From Petrosia ficiformis (taxonomy: Eukaryota; Porifera; Demospongiae; Haplosclerida; Petrosiidae), in contig OX345636.1 of the NCBI GenBank assembly GCA_947044365.1, forward strand, positions 8,824,001 to 8,888,000: 64,000 nucleotides of DNA, read 5' to 3'. The position numbers were made by a program, and so were the translations under genes. The notes beneath the pieces were generated by a model. That model was not told where the DNA came from, did no database searches, and was given only the letters and a program-made list of their open reading frames with translations. This document shows positions 21,035 to 33,800 of the stretch, in pieces. The stretch's first letter is position 1. Each line of letters begins with the position of its first letter.

Positions 21035-23350
21035 TTAAAACTTATCTGTATATATTATCAGAGATTTCAGCTCATCACTTGCAATTGAAATGTATGGGCG
21101 GCCATTTTTTTTCCGTGCCATCCCTACATAGAGAGTACTACCGTACTCTCTGATAGTGGATAAAGAGATTTTTACATCAAAACTGTCATAGAAAACCTGC
21201 CAATCTCCGATCAAAGATTGGATAGCATTGGGGTCACCAAGAAGCAGTTGCAGTATGTATAATAGTCTATTTTTTATTGAGTTTGCCAGGGAAAAATAAG
21301 TTACCACAAAAGCTTCAGCCTTTCTATCAGATAGCATCTGAATGATCAGCTACAGATCGTGAGATACAACAGGATTATAACCAAACAGTCCTAAGGGCTG
21401 GGGTACTGAAGCAAATATATACTGGTCATTAAGTGTAGAGCTTGTGTTATTAATAAACACCGAAAGTGTGGAGGTCTGGGGTATCCAAGGACCTGGAAGA
21501 ACTGTACTGAGTGCCTTAAAGCTCAGAGCAGAAGCTGCAACCATTGATTCCATCAAAACTTTCATAATTACTTTGACAGACGGTATATAGTAACTGACCT
21601 TTCTGAATGGAAGAAGAGTATGTAATTGCTCGTTGTGGAATATAATATTCAATCTTTATCGAAATTGCAAAATTGGGCTGATAAATTATTGATAACAATT
21701 ATTATAATTTTTATTATAGAAAACAGTCATGAGAAACTGTGTTCACAAATAATTGAAACCTTCCAAGATATAAATGTTAAATACTATTGTTTAGCTGTTA
21801 GGTATTCAAAACATTGAGCCAAACATCATTGATATCTCAGCTTCGTATTCTTCACGGCAACATAATATACATTCTTGTTAATATTATATAATGATATTAT
21901 ATAATAACAAATTCAAGCTATAATTATAATGATTGAAAGGACAAAGCCTACCTTTCACTTGTTCAGCTTGGCTCATTAGTTCTGTTGTTTCGGGACTCTC
22001 TTCTACTGAGAAAAAGGAAATTGTTAATGAGAATTGTTATTTTTTAAATACTGTGTATATACTGTCTGAAAATAAAATGCAGTCTTCCAAATTTTTGTTA
22101 CTATATAGGTTTTCATCATCGACTAAAGTGTATGCAAATAGACATGATTGATGAAACAGCACTCACTCACCTTCAGTAGGGGGATTCAGGATATCTGTCG
22201 AAACAGGCTCAGTGGTGTTGCAAGTTTGCAAATGTTTAGCATCGTGTTGAACTTCTGACGCTATATCAAAAAGAGATATAATAGTACAATAATTATAAAG
22301 GATTATGAATGAATAGGCTATTGACATGTGAAATTATGTCTTTTTTCGAATGTTAAATATAAAATGATATTATAGTCCAAAACTGTTAATTATTTCACTG
22401 AAAAATGAGAACACTGACTTTTAATTTAAAAAATAACCAAAGAGATTAACAAGTACATATTGCAGGCAGTTGGTAGAATATCGGTCATAATAATTAAAGT
22501 ATTCATCACCTAAATCTTTCCTCATTTTTTCCCCTATAGACACTGTTTCATCTCTTAACAAGAGAATCTTCACTACTGAGTGTAGTTTGTCAGGATGCTC
22601 ATCCAGTGTCTTAACAATAGCTTGTACTAATGCTTCAGATCCTTTATCCTTTACTTCATTTCTGGTTTCTGAAGTAATAATGTCTTCAGCATGCAGCGTC
22701 TCCAATAGCTCAGTTGATTGTACTGGTAATACTTGTACAACATCATCTTGATGTTTCTTTAGGATTGCACTGGATTTGCTGTCTGTGATGAAGGAATGCA
22801 TCCATAATGTTTTATTATCTGTACTAATATAAATCAGACAACTACATATTGCATGTTTTTGTTTGTTTCCTTGCACAGCATATGCGCAAAGTGGTTATTT
22901 ATTTATATAATTATGTATGATGTACATTGGGAAGTGGAATAAGAAAATATCCTAAGTATGAAACTTATAGTAACTGTAGCTTTATACTAACAATCTGTAA
23001 CAATTAATATTCATATAACTACCTTCATAGTCTTTAATGAGTGATTCAGCAAGACTATTACCAATAACACTATCTCCTTCTTTGAGAATATCCAAAAAAA
23101 TTTCAAATGCTCTTCCATTCAAAGTGACAGCTCCACGAAGTGAGGTAAGGACTAGATGCATTCGTCGCTGAGTAGACATGTTTACATTTTCATCCAACAC
23201 CTTGAGATAAACATCATCTGGAAGTATTTGAGCTGCAAAAAGTTTCCTTGCTGGGTCAAAAGGATCTATGGTAGATTCAATAATTTTGTCGAAATTCTTC
23301 CGAAGGGCTGTTCGGGCTGCATTTATATCAATTGGCTTTGTGGAAGCCAT
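21035..23350 (-). CDS. Tandem CARD protein, copy 2
   Basis: Same structure as copy 1: CARD 1 exon 23350-23023, CARD 2 exon 22782-22510, short acidic exons 22260-22171 and 22005-21952, C-terminal region 21598-21035. The only coding difference I noticed is Pro instead of Ser at residue 30 (IDPFDP). The in-frame TAG of copy 1 is present here too (21350-21352), so that codon predates the duplication. Both copies keep all splice sites. Near-identity means either a very recent paralogue or the second allele. Predicted role as for copy 1: death-fold adaptor or receptor fragment in cytosolic signalling. Confidence 0.75.
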
Positions 23351-24579
23351 AACATCAATTTAGACTTCAATCTGCAAACATAAAAAAATAAGATAATAAA
23401 ACAATAATAATGCAACGTAAAAAATATATTTGATAATTTAGAATTGCATGGACAATTTTTAAACGGATGCGATGCAACGAGCCACACCCTGAACAACAAC
23501 AGTTTGACCAGCCACACCCAAGAGTTCTGTGTGATTGCAATTGCTTACAACAACAGAGATGCAAATTATAGTTAGCTTGTCTCACCGATATACAGGAAAG
23601 AGTGAATAGGCAACCAAAAGTTTCAAGAGAAACTGGAATGGAGGCACACACAAAATGCCAATAAACATTACGTGACTCCATGTGACTAGGGCTTGTACAG
23701 AGAGGTGTGATGAAGTTTGTGAGTCTCTCCTATATAGAACTGAAACTGCTGTCTTTTATCGGATTAAACGTTTCGCATGCTAGGTAATGATGTAGAGTAG
23801 TCTGTGGTATGTTTCTATGTGTAACCAATCGTGACCATGTTATAATTATTTATAATTATTATAAAATTATTATTGTCAGTATTATTGTTAAATATTGGTG
23901 TGGATTTATATTGAATTGAGCAAATAGTTACATGAAGAGACTGTCAGTTTGTGATATTATTCACGAGAGGGAAATTGAGACAATTGATGGAATCTTAATT
24001 AATAATTGAAAAGGTTGTGTCTATTTAGTATTTACATGATTTACATTGACATATCCAGTTTAGAATGACAGATTGCTTCAATTGCTTGTCATAATAAAAT
24101 ACAAAGAGCTGTACTTATGTAGGGTTATATGAAAGTGGCTTGTTTAATTTGGGTCATATGTTAGCCACCTAACCTTGTTCACATGCTTTTTGGGTTTTGA
24201 CATCCCTACATCTTCTTTCATTTTTATTGGAAATGTTTTTTTTATTCTTGTTTCCATTGTTTTTTTTGAATGATATTTTTATAGAGATTGCAGAAATAGT
24301 GTTTAAGTTATGAAATCATTTAATGACAAATGCATCAATGCAGTTCAGTCTTTTGTATATATCAATTATTTGTAAATTGATTATCATTGTCTTACACTTA
24401 CAGATAATGTCTATTCTCTGTTTGACTTACATAGTATTTATAATAAGCTGATGTGTTTCAGGCATGATAAAGTCAGCCATGATTACTGTATGCTGGACAC
24501 CACAAAGCAGTCATAGGGATACTATTTTTTCTCTATAGATCTTGTTACATTTACATGTACATGATGTTATCGGAGATGT

Positions 24580-24610
<31 letters not shown>

Positions 24611-24728
24611 CACCTGAGGCAATGGAAAAAGGAAAATGAGAGTTGCCTCAGGTGGGATTCGAACCCACAACACTCTGTACTCCGGACAGATGCTCTACCA
24701 ACTCAGCTGGCAGGGTCCGAATCAAACA
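24580..24728 (-). mobile_element. tRNA-derived SINE with (CTTT)n tail, copy 2
   Basis: Duplicate of 7238-7385, with B-box GGTTCGAATCC and the same 12-nt hairpin arms. Confidence 0.75.
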
Positions 24729-24774
24729 TCTCATATGCCTGTATGAACAGGCTAACAGACACAAGGCATTAGGT

Positions 24775-26990
24775 GATGTACATATCATATAGTCTAATAG
24801 ATGCCTCATTTTGCAATTACATGAAAATTCATGTGCCTAGCATGCCAGACAATTAACAAACGAACACAACAAACAAGCAGCCAAATGGCTTATAAAATTC
24901 ATAAAACATAGTCACAAAGGGCTTAGAAAATATCAAAGCAGCCACTCTAGCTTTGAAAAATAACAATCAGCCACCATGGCTTAGAACATATCCAGCTACA
25001 ATAGCTTAGAAAATAAGCAGCCTTATTTCTTATTATAAGTACAAATTCATGTACATACTAATTTCTATGGAATAAGCAATATTTTGATACTACATGATAA
25101 TAATACAACACAGGTTATACCTACGTACATGTATCATACTATGCTCTATACATTGACTATATTTTATTATGACATGTACTTTATATACTAGTCAATATAG
25201 ATCACGATGAAATGAAACCTTGTAGCATAATCATAAGGAAAAATATAAATTTTGAAGGCAAAGCTAACTATGATCCTCTCTGTTTGATATCCAATTTAAG
25301 AATAAAAAGAACACACAAATTTCCTGAAAGTTGGTAACTCATTATTAAAAATACATGGTACTGCTGTCATCTACTAGTACACTATTATTCAGCATTAAAA
25401 TTTATGCTCTAAGAAATGAATTCCACCACAACTAGCTATGTCAGTTCATATTGCATATAGGCCTACTTCAGAATGCACCAATACATGTCTTTCTTGGTAG
25501 ATGTATAATTATATTTCTGAAGTATGCATTTGGAAAAGAATAAAATTTATTACATAATTGCAACTGATATAATTATTATAAAGCATCATCAAGGGATGGA
25601 TAGCTTTCTATTTTTGAATCAGTGATAGTGAGAAATATTACCAGGTGAAAAAATGAATTCTGTTTTTTTCTGGCTGCATATCCTTTCATAAAACAGTAAA
25701 TAGATATCTTAATAGCTTGTACCTCATATAAACTGTACAACAGAGGTTACTTGTATTTGGAATTAATTAAAACATTGAGTACACCACATAATAATTATTT
25801 AGTATGTACATGAATTTCTGTTAAAAACAAAAGTTGTATATATTCGTTCCACTCCACCAATATCAAGTTTTCAAAATCAACCACTAGGTGTAGTTGATAC
25901 TACTTACTATGGATTGTTTCCATGCTTTATTATGCATGGCATGTACTATTATTTACTATAGTAAATATTGATCAAACCAATACTTTTAAACATCACTTAA
26001 CCAGAATCAGTATCAATTCGCTCTCAGGAAAAATCTTAGCTAATAAAAATTGCGTTGAAATTTATGCAATCGAATATCAGGGTGTGGATTGCCTAAATTT
26101 TATCTGTACTCCTCAAACAAGAGTTGTTATATTGGCATATTGTTTATTTTAGGGACAAATCACTACCTCACTAAAATAGGCAACCACAATAATAATTATG
26201 AAGCATAGAACCTGCTGGTTGAATGGGAGATATTTTCTCATTCTGTTATATATACATATTTGTCTAAACTGGTTCCTTACAGCAAAAGCATCACTGCAAA
26301 ATGGATTTGTGTTTCAACTGTTGCCTACTGCATGATCAGATGTAATAATTATCATAGTATCTTATTCACATAATTTAACCCTCTCAATTTGTCTATTGTC
26401 TCTGCTTTATTCATCAAAAATAGTAGATCTAGATTCAACTGAAACTTAATAATACTGTTCTTCATACACATAAGAACAAACATGGACTATCTATTGAAGG
26501 CAGCAGTGTGTGGGCAGCCAAACCATTTCATGTGAATTGTATTACTTAAAGATTTGTTTGAGACATGAAGCGAAGGTTTTAATCCAACTATAAATTGTGT
26601 TTGTACTACGTGTCTTGTCAAATCTAAGCCAAGCTATTTTGGTATTAGAATGTTGTTATTCACAGTTACATTGTAAACTGATAGTATATACAACATGACT
26701 CATTATATATTCCATAGTAATTGCAGTTTATGCGTTGATAATTTCCTACTATTAATGTACATAAGAACTGCCAACACACTGTTAACAACATTCACAAGTA
26801 GCCTGAATACACAATTTCCTATTGGACTGCAGGGAAATATAGTATTGCAATTCATTCAACTGCTGAATTGATAAAATCTTTTTGGATCACGACAGATATA
26901 TTTCATGTTATAATAATACACAGTTTATTACTGTTTTGTTGACTATGTATGATTGAATGCCGAGTGCTAGTGCCTCTACCTTTCTGTGTA
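24775..26990. other. Non-coding MITE/minisatellite stretch (copy 2)
   Basis: Duplicate of 7430-9540. It differs by small indels, for example about 50 extra bases at 25,590-25,640 that also occur at about 28,470. No gene seen. Confidence 0.6.
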
Positions 26991-26996
26991 CTAGAA

Positions 26997-29900
26997 ATCT
27001 CAGTGGGGCCTGAAGAAGTAAATCTAACTGCAGTCACTTTTTCTCTGCTGTAGCTATACGACAGTTTACATCATTCCTGTTTCTCTGTTTGTTGAGCGCG
27101 CGAGCGAGGGCTCTTTTGCATGCCAGGCCCATGAATTAATTGAGCCCCCCGGAATGATGATACAACGCATACTCGCGCAAGTGACAGTATTTAACCGGAG
27201 CACGTAGGTGGAGGGTTATAGTAGTGTTTGTGTGTGTGTGTATGTGTGTGTGTGTGTGCCATCGCTTGATCTCCACAACTGCAAGGTCTTACTGCATACT
27301 GAGCATATATGCAGAATGCTGGTATAGTGACAGGTAAGATTTAAAAACGATTTGTTCTGAACTCGTCTTGTTGCAGAGATCGGTCGCCATCTTGAAATCT
27401 TATCGTTTTTGCAGGAAACAGCTTTGTTTGGTGGGCTTTGTCTATTGTCATAACGAGTGTTTATTCAGCTATTTGTAAAGTTTTGTCCAGTTATTTGCTA
27501 GTTCTCAGAGATCTGAATTTTATAATAAACACATGTTGCTAAAACGAATTTCTGATTGTAGAAGGTCATTTACGTCATGCTTGGTTGAGTTATGTATGTA
27601 AAATGAGTGAATGAGTGAATGTATGATGATTTTGTTGGTGTATAAGGATATTTGTGAAAATTGTTTGATTGTTAGTGGAAATGCCGAGATGAACCCTGGA
27701 CCATCAAAAACATGTCCAAAGTGTGAAAATCTGTGCCTAATAGAACAATGGTGTATTCATGTGGATATTCTTTTAGAAAGCATTAACAATTGATCCAAAT
27801 GTAGTCAGTGAAAACAAACGTGCATCTGAGACTAGTGTAGAAACAATATTGAGAAAAGAATCTAATAGACTGTCAATGAAAAAAGCACGAATGTTAGAAA
27901 GTGAAGATGAAGCATTGTGTAGGAAACAATCTAATAGAATGTCAATGAAAAAAGCACAAATGTTAGAAACTGAAGACGAAGCATTGAATAGGAAAGAATC
28001 TAATAGAATGTCAATGAAAAAAGCACGAATTATTATATAAAACTTGCACAAATAATTATTATACGATTAATCATGCAAAACTACTCTTTGGTTTGAGATA
28101 GCTAGTTTGCATCTTCATCTTCTGTAAATAACACAGTAGGTGAACAATTATAATAGTTGTCGTTTTTAAGTAGCGAGGGTTCTGCACTTTAGTGCATTCA
28201 CTATAGAGGTCATTCAAGTTCACCATGACCTCAGAAAAATGTTCATAACATTAGTTTGGAATGTCCAACAACCCTTTTGCCTGCACCATTTTTATATAAT
28301 ATTCCATCCTGTTCTTTTTTGTGTATGTCGAATTTCAGTCTATATTTCATTATTGAGTTACAGTATAATCATGTATTAACCTTAAGACATTCAACTATAC
28401 ATTATATTACATATAAAGTCATCACATCATAACTTTGAGGACATTGTGAATGTGAACTGACTATAGTTTGAATCAGTGAAAGTGAGCAATATTATTGCGT
28501 GAAAAAATGAATTCTGTCTTTCCTGCTGCATATCATTTCATAATACACTAATTAGATATCTTAATAGTTTGTACATCATAAAAACTGTACAACCGAGGTT
28601 ACTCGTGTTTTGGAATTCATTTAAACATGTATACATTGAGTGCACTACATAATATTTAATATTTACATGAATTTGCTGTTAAAAACAAGTGTATATAGAG
28701 AAAAAAGTTTCCCTATGACTGCTTTGTGGTGTGATGCCTGAAACACATCACGCTATTATAGTTATTATTTTGATTATCTACTCTGTTTACCTTAAGAACA
28801 TTGTAGAACTTTAGAAATATATTTCAAGTAGAATAGCTAGCTATTAGTTCCAGTTTCTACATAAGCTACACAGCTTTCTGTAGAGCTTGAGCGCTTTCTT
28901 TTACGCGCCACGCCCATTAATTGACCGAGCCCCCGGGAATGATGTAACTTCCTTAACTACGTATACAACGCATAATCGCGCAAGTGACACAAACATAATT
29001 ACATACTAGATGAATGTAAAACATTGTGGGGGCAAAGTAGTACACGCCTATTAATTGGGTTAAAGCGCCTTAAGCTATTTTACCCCGCCTGGGGTCAAGT
29101 GGTCCCCGTGGGAGAAAAAGACGTACGTACGCAAGCAAGCAAGCAAGATTCTCGACTAGTGTGGGGCTTCGCCCCAATAATTATAATAATATATAGTTCA
29201 AACCCGTGAGAAAGCAATCATAGGGATGGCCCTACGGGCCATAATAAAAGTTGTATTTCTTCCACACAACAGATATTTAAACTAGGTGTAGTTGTAACTA
29301 ATTACTATGGAACTTACTATTGTTTCCATGCTTTATTATGCATGGCATGTACTATTATTAATTTTACTATAGTAAATATTGAAACCACTAATACTTTTAA
29401 ACATCACTTAACCACAATCAGTATCAATATCCTCTCAGGAAAGATCTTAGCTAATAAAAATTGCATTGAAACTTATGCAACCAAATGTCAGGGTGTGAAT
29501 CGCCTGAATTTTATCTGCACTCCTCAAAAAAGAGTTGTTATATTGACATACTGTTTATTTTAGGGACAAATCACTAGCTCACTAAAATAGGCAACCACAA
29601 TAAAAATTTTGAAGCATAGAACTTGCCGGTTGAATGGGAGATATTTTCTCATTCCATTATATACATATTTGTCTAAACTGGTTCCTTACAGTGAAAGCAT
29701 CACTGTAAAATGGGTTTGTGTTTCAACTGTTACCTACTGCATGATCAGACGTAATAATTATCATAGTATCTTATTCACATAATTTAACCCTCTCAATTTG
29801 TCTGTTGTCTCTGCTTTATTCATCAAAAATAGTAGATCTAGATTCAACTGAAACTTAGTAATACTGTTCTTCATACATGAGAACAAACATGGACTATCTA

Positions 29901-30056
29901 TTGAAGGCAGCAGTGTGTGGCAGCAAAACCATTTCATGTAAATTGTATGACTTAAAATTTGTTTTGAGACATAAAGCGAAGGTTATAATCCAACTATAAA
30001 TTGTGTTTGTACTATGTGTCTTGTCAAATCTAAGCCAAGCTATTTTGGTATTAGAA
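26997..30056. repeat. 3.06-kb segment present only in copy 2
   Basis: Bounded by TAGAA at 26992-26996 and 30052-30056; copy 1 has one TAGAA at the matching point (9540-9544). It contains a diverged relative of 13.13-13.79 kb (27.05-27.53 kb), a 2A-motif transposon fragment, an element end with GGCCCTACGGGCC (about 29,225), a GC-rich hairpin (ggggcttcgcccc, about 29,163) and a diverged relative of 25.85-26.8 kb (29.2-30.05 kb). Confidence 0.85.
27611..28040 (+). pseudogene. Transposon 5' fragment: 2A-like motif plus 23-residue repeats
   Basis: The first frame (27611-27793) carries SGNAEMNPGP near residues 22-31, which fits the 2A consensus core (x-E-x-N-P-G-P) preceded by a short hydrophobic stretch. 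2A motifs make the ribosome skip a peptide bond and are known at the N-termini of some non-LTR retrotransposons and sponge or echinoderm genes. It is followed by CPKC...C...C, zinc-ribbon-like. After two frame changes, three copies of a 23-residue unit follow (ESNRLSMKKARMLESEDEAL and variants, 27849-28037), then a stop. The repeat style resembles N-terminal regions of sponge transposon proteins. I cannot assign a superfamily. Frameshifts make it a pseudogene. Confidence 0.6.
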
Positions 30057-30324
30057 TGTTGTTATTCACAGTTACATTGTAAACTGATAGTATACACAAC
30101 ATGACTCATTATATATTCCATAGTAATCGCAATTTATGCGTTAATAATTCCTACTATTAATTTACATAAGAACTGCCAATACTCTATTAACAACATTCAC
30201 AAGTAGCCTGAATACACAATTTCATATTTTGACTGCAATGAAATATATATAGTATTGCAATTCATTCAATTGCTGAATTGATAAAATGTTTTTGCATCAC
30301 CGCAGATATATTATAGTAAGATAT

Positions 30325-30830
30325 AGAGGAAAGTTGATTAGGAGAAACCCTCCTAACGGTGTTATATTAGCATTGAAGTCCACAGAAAAACAGACACTCT
30401 CTTTTCAGGAAACAACATGACCGCAGCTGGACTCGAACCACTGACCTTTAGATCAGGAGGCCCAAGCTCCAACCACTAAGCCATGCTGCCTCCTTAACAA
30501 AAGAGTGCCCATCAAACTGGAACTATTTGATGGGAATGACTAACCACAACATATATACACACGAGTGTGTATATAAGACCGTAGTCCTAACAGTTGTGGG
30601 GAACCGAAGTTCTATTATAACCCCCTAACCTAAAGTGCCATCAGAATCCGCAGAGTGGTGAGTCCCACGAATCGACCGGAAAGACCACAATTTCCCAAGT
30701 GGACCCTTTAAGCTAGGAGGCGTCATCCCTCATTACCCAAGGCTTGGGTAATAGCTAATGTGATATAGAGGAAAGTTGATTAGGAGAAACCCTCCTAACG
30801 GTGTTATATTAGCATTGAAGTCCACAGAAA
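30325..30830 (-). mobile_element. SINE-like insertion with terminal direct repeats and 11-bp TSD
   Basis: TAGTAAGATAT flanks both sides (30314-30324 and 30831-30841), and the corresponding place in copy 1 (9807-9817) has it once. Both ends carry a direct repeat of about 62 bp beginning AGAGGAAAGTTGATTAGG and ending TCCACAGAAA. A tRNA-like head lies inside on the minus strand. The arrangement suggests a SINE dimer, or a SINE joined to the 3' end of a second one. A short TRIM-like element is the alternative. Confidence 0.8.
30423..30493 (-). other. tRNA-like SINE head, not a functional tRNA
   Basis: Minus strand has A-box TGGCTTAGTGG and B-box GGTTCGAGTCC. GCAGC and GCTGC could form five acceptor pairs. 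The anticodon arm GGCCT/AGGTC closes a 10-nt loop instead of 7, so I call it tRNA-derived. Confidence 0.6.
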
Positions 30831-30841
30831 TAGTAAGATAT

Positions 30842-33800
30842 CAGTTTATTACTGTTTTGTCGTGATGAGTAATAAACATTAAAATCATGTAAGCATAAAT
30901 TTAATGCACACACAAAGGAACCTTCCAATCAAAAGATTAAAAATTCTACTTATTATATAACTGTAATAATGAAGCAAGCATATATATAATAATAATTATT
31001 ATGTCAAAATTATATGGATGATCAATAAACCTTTTGTATATAATTACCTGAAGGAACTTTGTGAGGCAATCTATTAGAAATCTCACTATAGCAAATGAAA
31101 AAAAAAACATCACAATTATGAAATTTTATAACTTGAGTGGCAAAAAGACAAAAGAAAAGGTAAAAGAAGAATTCAAAAGTGTTTGACTACCTGGAGAAGG
31201 GACTGAGTTGGCTAAGATAACTCCTTATGTATACATATGAAATATATGATGATAATATGGAGAAGGGACTGAGCAGGCTAAGAGAACTCCTTATGTATAT
31301 GTTAATATGCTAAGAATTCGGAGATCTTTTAACGTTCTTAACAAGGCATAGAGTCCAATAAGAGTCCCTGTATATGAGAAAGAATAGTAATAACATCTAA
31401 GATCAGAGTGATTATTTAAGCCTAAGCAATAGTTTTGCATAATTATTATATATAATAAATATTATAGTAAAACTATATATATTGCATAATAAATGATAGT
31501 CTACAACTACAGTGCCAATACCCACACAGAGAATAATCAAGTAAACATGAAACCACTAATCCCTCTTTTAAATTGCTATGACAAATTAGTATAATTATAT
31601 ATTATAACTAGTACTACATGAGTGATAACAACAATGTAGTTTCCTTATGAATTAATGTAACGCTAATGAGATCTCCTGGAAGAAAAGACTTACGATATAT
31701 CTTACTTGACACCCCTACGCAAATTGCACATGCGCGAAAATGTTACATAAGTATTGGCGGTAAATTCCAAATTTTCGATTACATAAGCAATACAATGCAA
31801 TGGTTATATATACATAGCATACATTTTTAGCTGTTCTTATCGTTCAGCCCTGTGACTTACATTACCATATGACCTAGTGGCATCATCCAAACACATCAGT
31901 GTGATACAATTACTTAGCTTTTTTGCTAAGTCCCTCCACTTTCATATGGCTCTCTTTTTTTTTCTTGGTAATGGCTGTATTCACCTACTCTGTGAACCAA
32001 TGCAATATGTCTGCTATGACTCATAGAAGCTAGTACTATCTGTTTGAGCTTTGCATTATTATACTCAAGTTTTTAAAGCTAAATTAGGTCAGTGTGCATT
32101 TTTATTTTACTTGCCAGTTATAAAGTTTGCTGATCAAAAACAGTGCAAAATGCTGGTTTATTTAGTGATCAAGAAATAGTTGATCTTTATATCCACCAGT
32201 AAGGTAGTGATTCATGAACAGTGATATTAGAAATAGCCATCATAGGAAGTGTAGTATACTATGACACACCCAAACTACCTAATCTAGTTATGTATTTCAC
32301 ACTCTACTATTATCTAATCATAAGTGTACACTCAACATCATGAAAAGATAAACATCATCTTTACTATAATTAAATCATCATTAGAAATATAAAATGTAAC
32401 ATTGAACACAAACTTTCATCAATTTAGTATTATTGAACAAACACACATGTATACACTCTATAACAAGACTTAAGCATTAAGTATTATTTTGTCTTGAAGT
32501 TGATTGTAGTTCACAACATCTTGAAGAATCTCCGTCATTTCTAAACAATAAAACCAATTATAATGATTTATTATAAAATATAATCACAATGTATTAAATA
32601 ATATAGGGTTCTTGCCAGACTGTTTTTTAAAGGTACAAAACCCTTCTATCATTACATACAGTAATATACATAATATATCATTTATAATATAATTCAAGTG
32701 TTAGTATATTATATTACTATACTATCAGTACATACAGTAATACACATAATATATCATATATAATATAATTCAAGTGTTAGTATATTATATTACTATACTA
32801 TCAGTACATGTAGTAATGCACATAATATATCATTTATAATATAATTCAAGTTATATTACTATAGTATATAAACCTAATAGTAACTGATAGTATAAGATGA
32901 CTGGTATAATATTTCACACCTCTGAATACCATAGTAAATTAGTAATCTCAGTTTACACTTGTCAGTAGTTCATTTACTATTAATTATATTTAATTTCTAG
33001 GCTTCTTATAATCCCACATGTTTAATTGATTCTATTCTAGAACCTTCCTTAGTTTCAGTTGTGCTCAGTTGAGTCAGTTCAGTTCTGTATAAACAACTAC
33101 AATTTGTTCACTACTAAAATACAATAATTTATTATCATTTGTGGTTTTAAATAGCCTACTGATGGAGAAGGGACACGAGAGTAAGCAGGTGCTTTAACCC
33201 TTAGAGGACTGAGCTTGTTTTTCAAAATTCTTCTCATTTCCAACACTGGCGACTCTATTGCATATATTTTGGCCACCGTTCACTTTCTCTACCCCAAACT
33301 TGGCTCCTTTTCTAACATGGAGTACTACTTCTACCAACATACTCGAAAGTCCCCAAGCATTTTGTAGGATTAAATCAAATGCAGTGCTCTCCCTCTTTTG
33401 ACTGGAACTGGGACAAACAAAATGACCCCACTGCATGTTGGCACCAGCTACACCCACGATTTCAGGTTCTACAGCAAGGGAAATGCCTCAGGTACCCAAC
33501 AGAGTGCGTGGGTGGAGTCACTGAAACCACAATTTGCGTGGGCGTTGAGGGGCACAACCCTCAATGTACCCCCATTAACGGGGGGACACCCCCTTTAAAA
33601 TTCCCCCCATAGTCGTTATTTAGGCCAAAGGGCAGCCAAAAAACCATCAACTTATTTAGCCATTTTCATGGGCTTATGCCTTTGGAGAGCTTCGTAATGC
33701 TAGGAACACACTCCAAACCACGTAGGGGTGAAATGACACATATCAGTCTTCGTGATATGTTGGTGAATTGAAAGATGCTCAAAAGATAAACTCAATTTTT

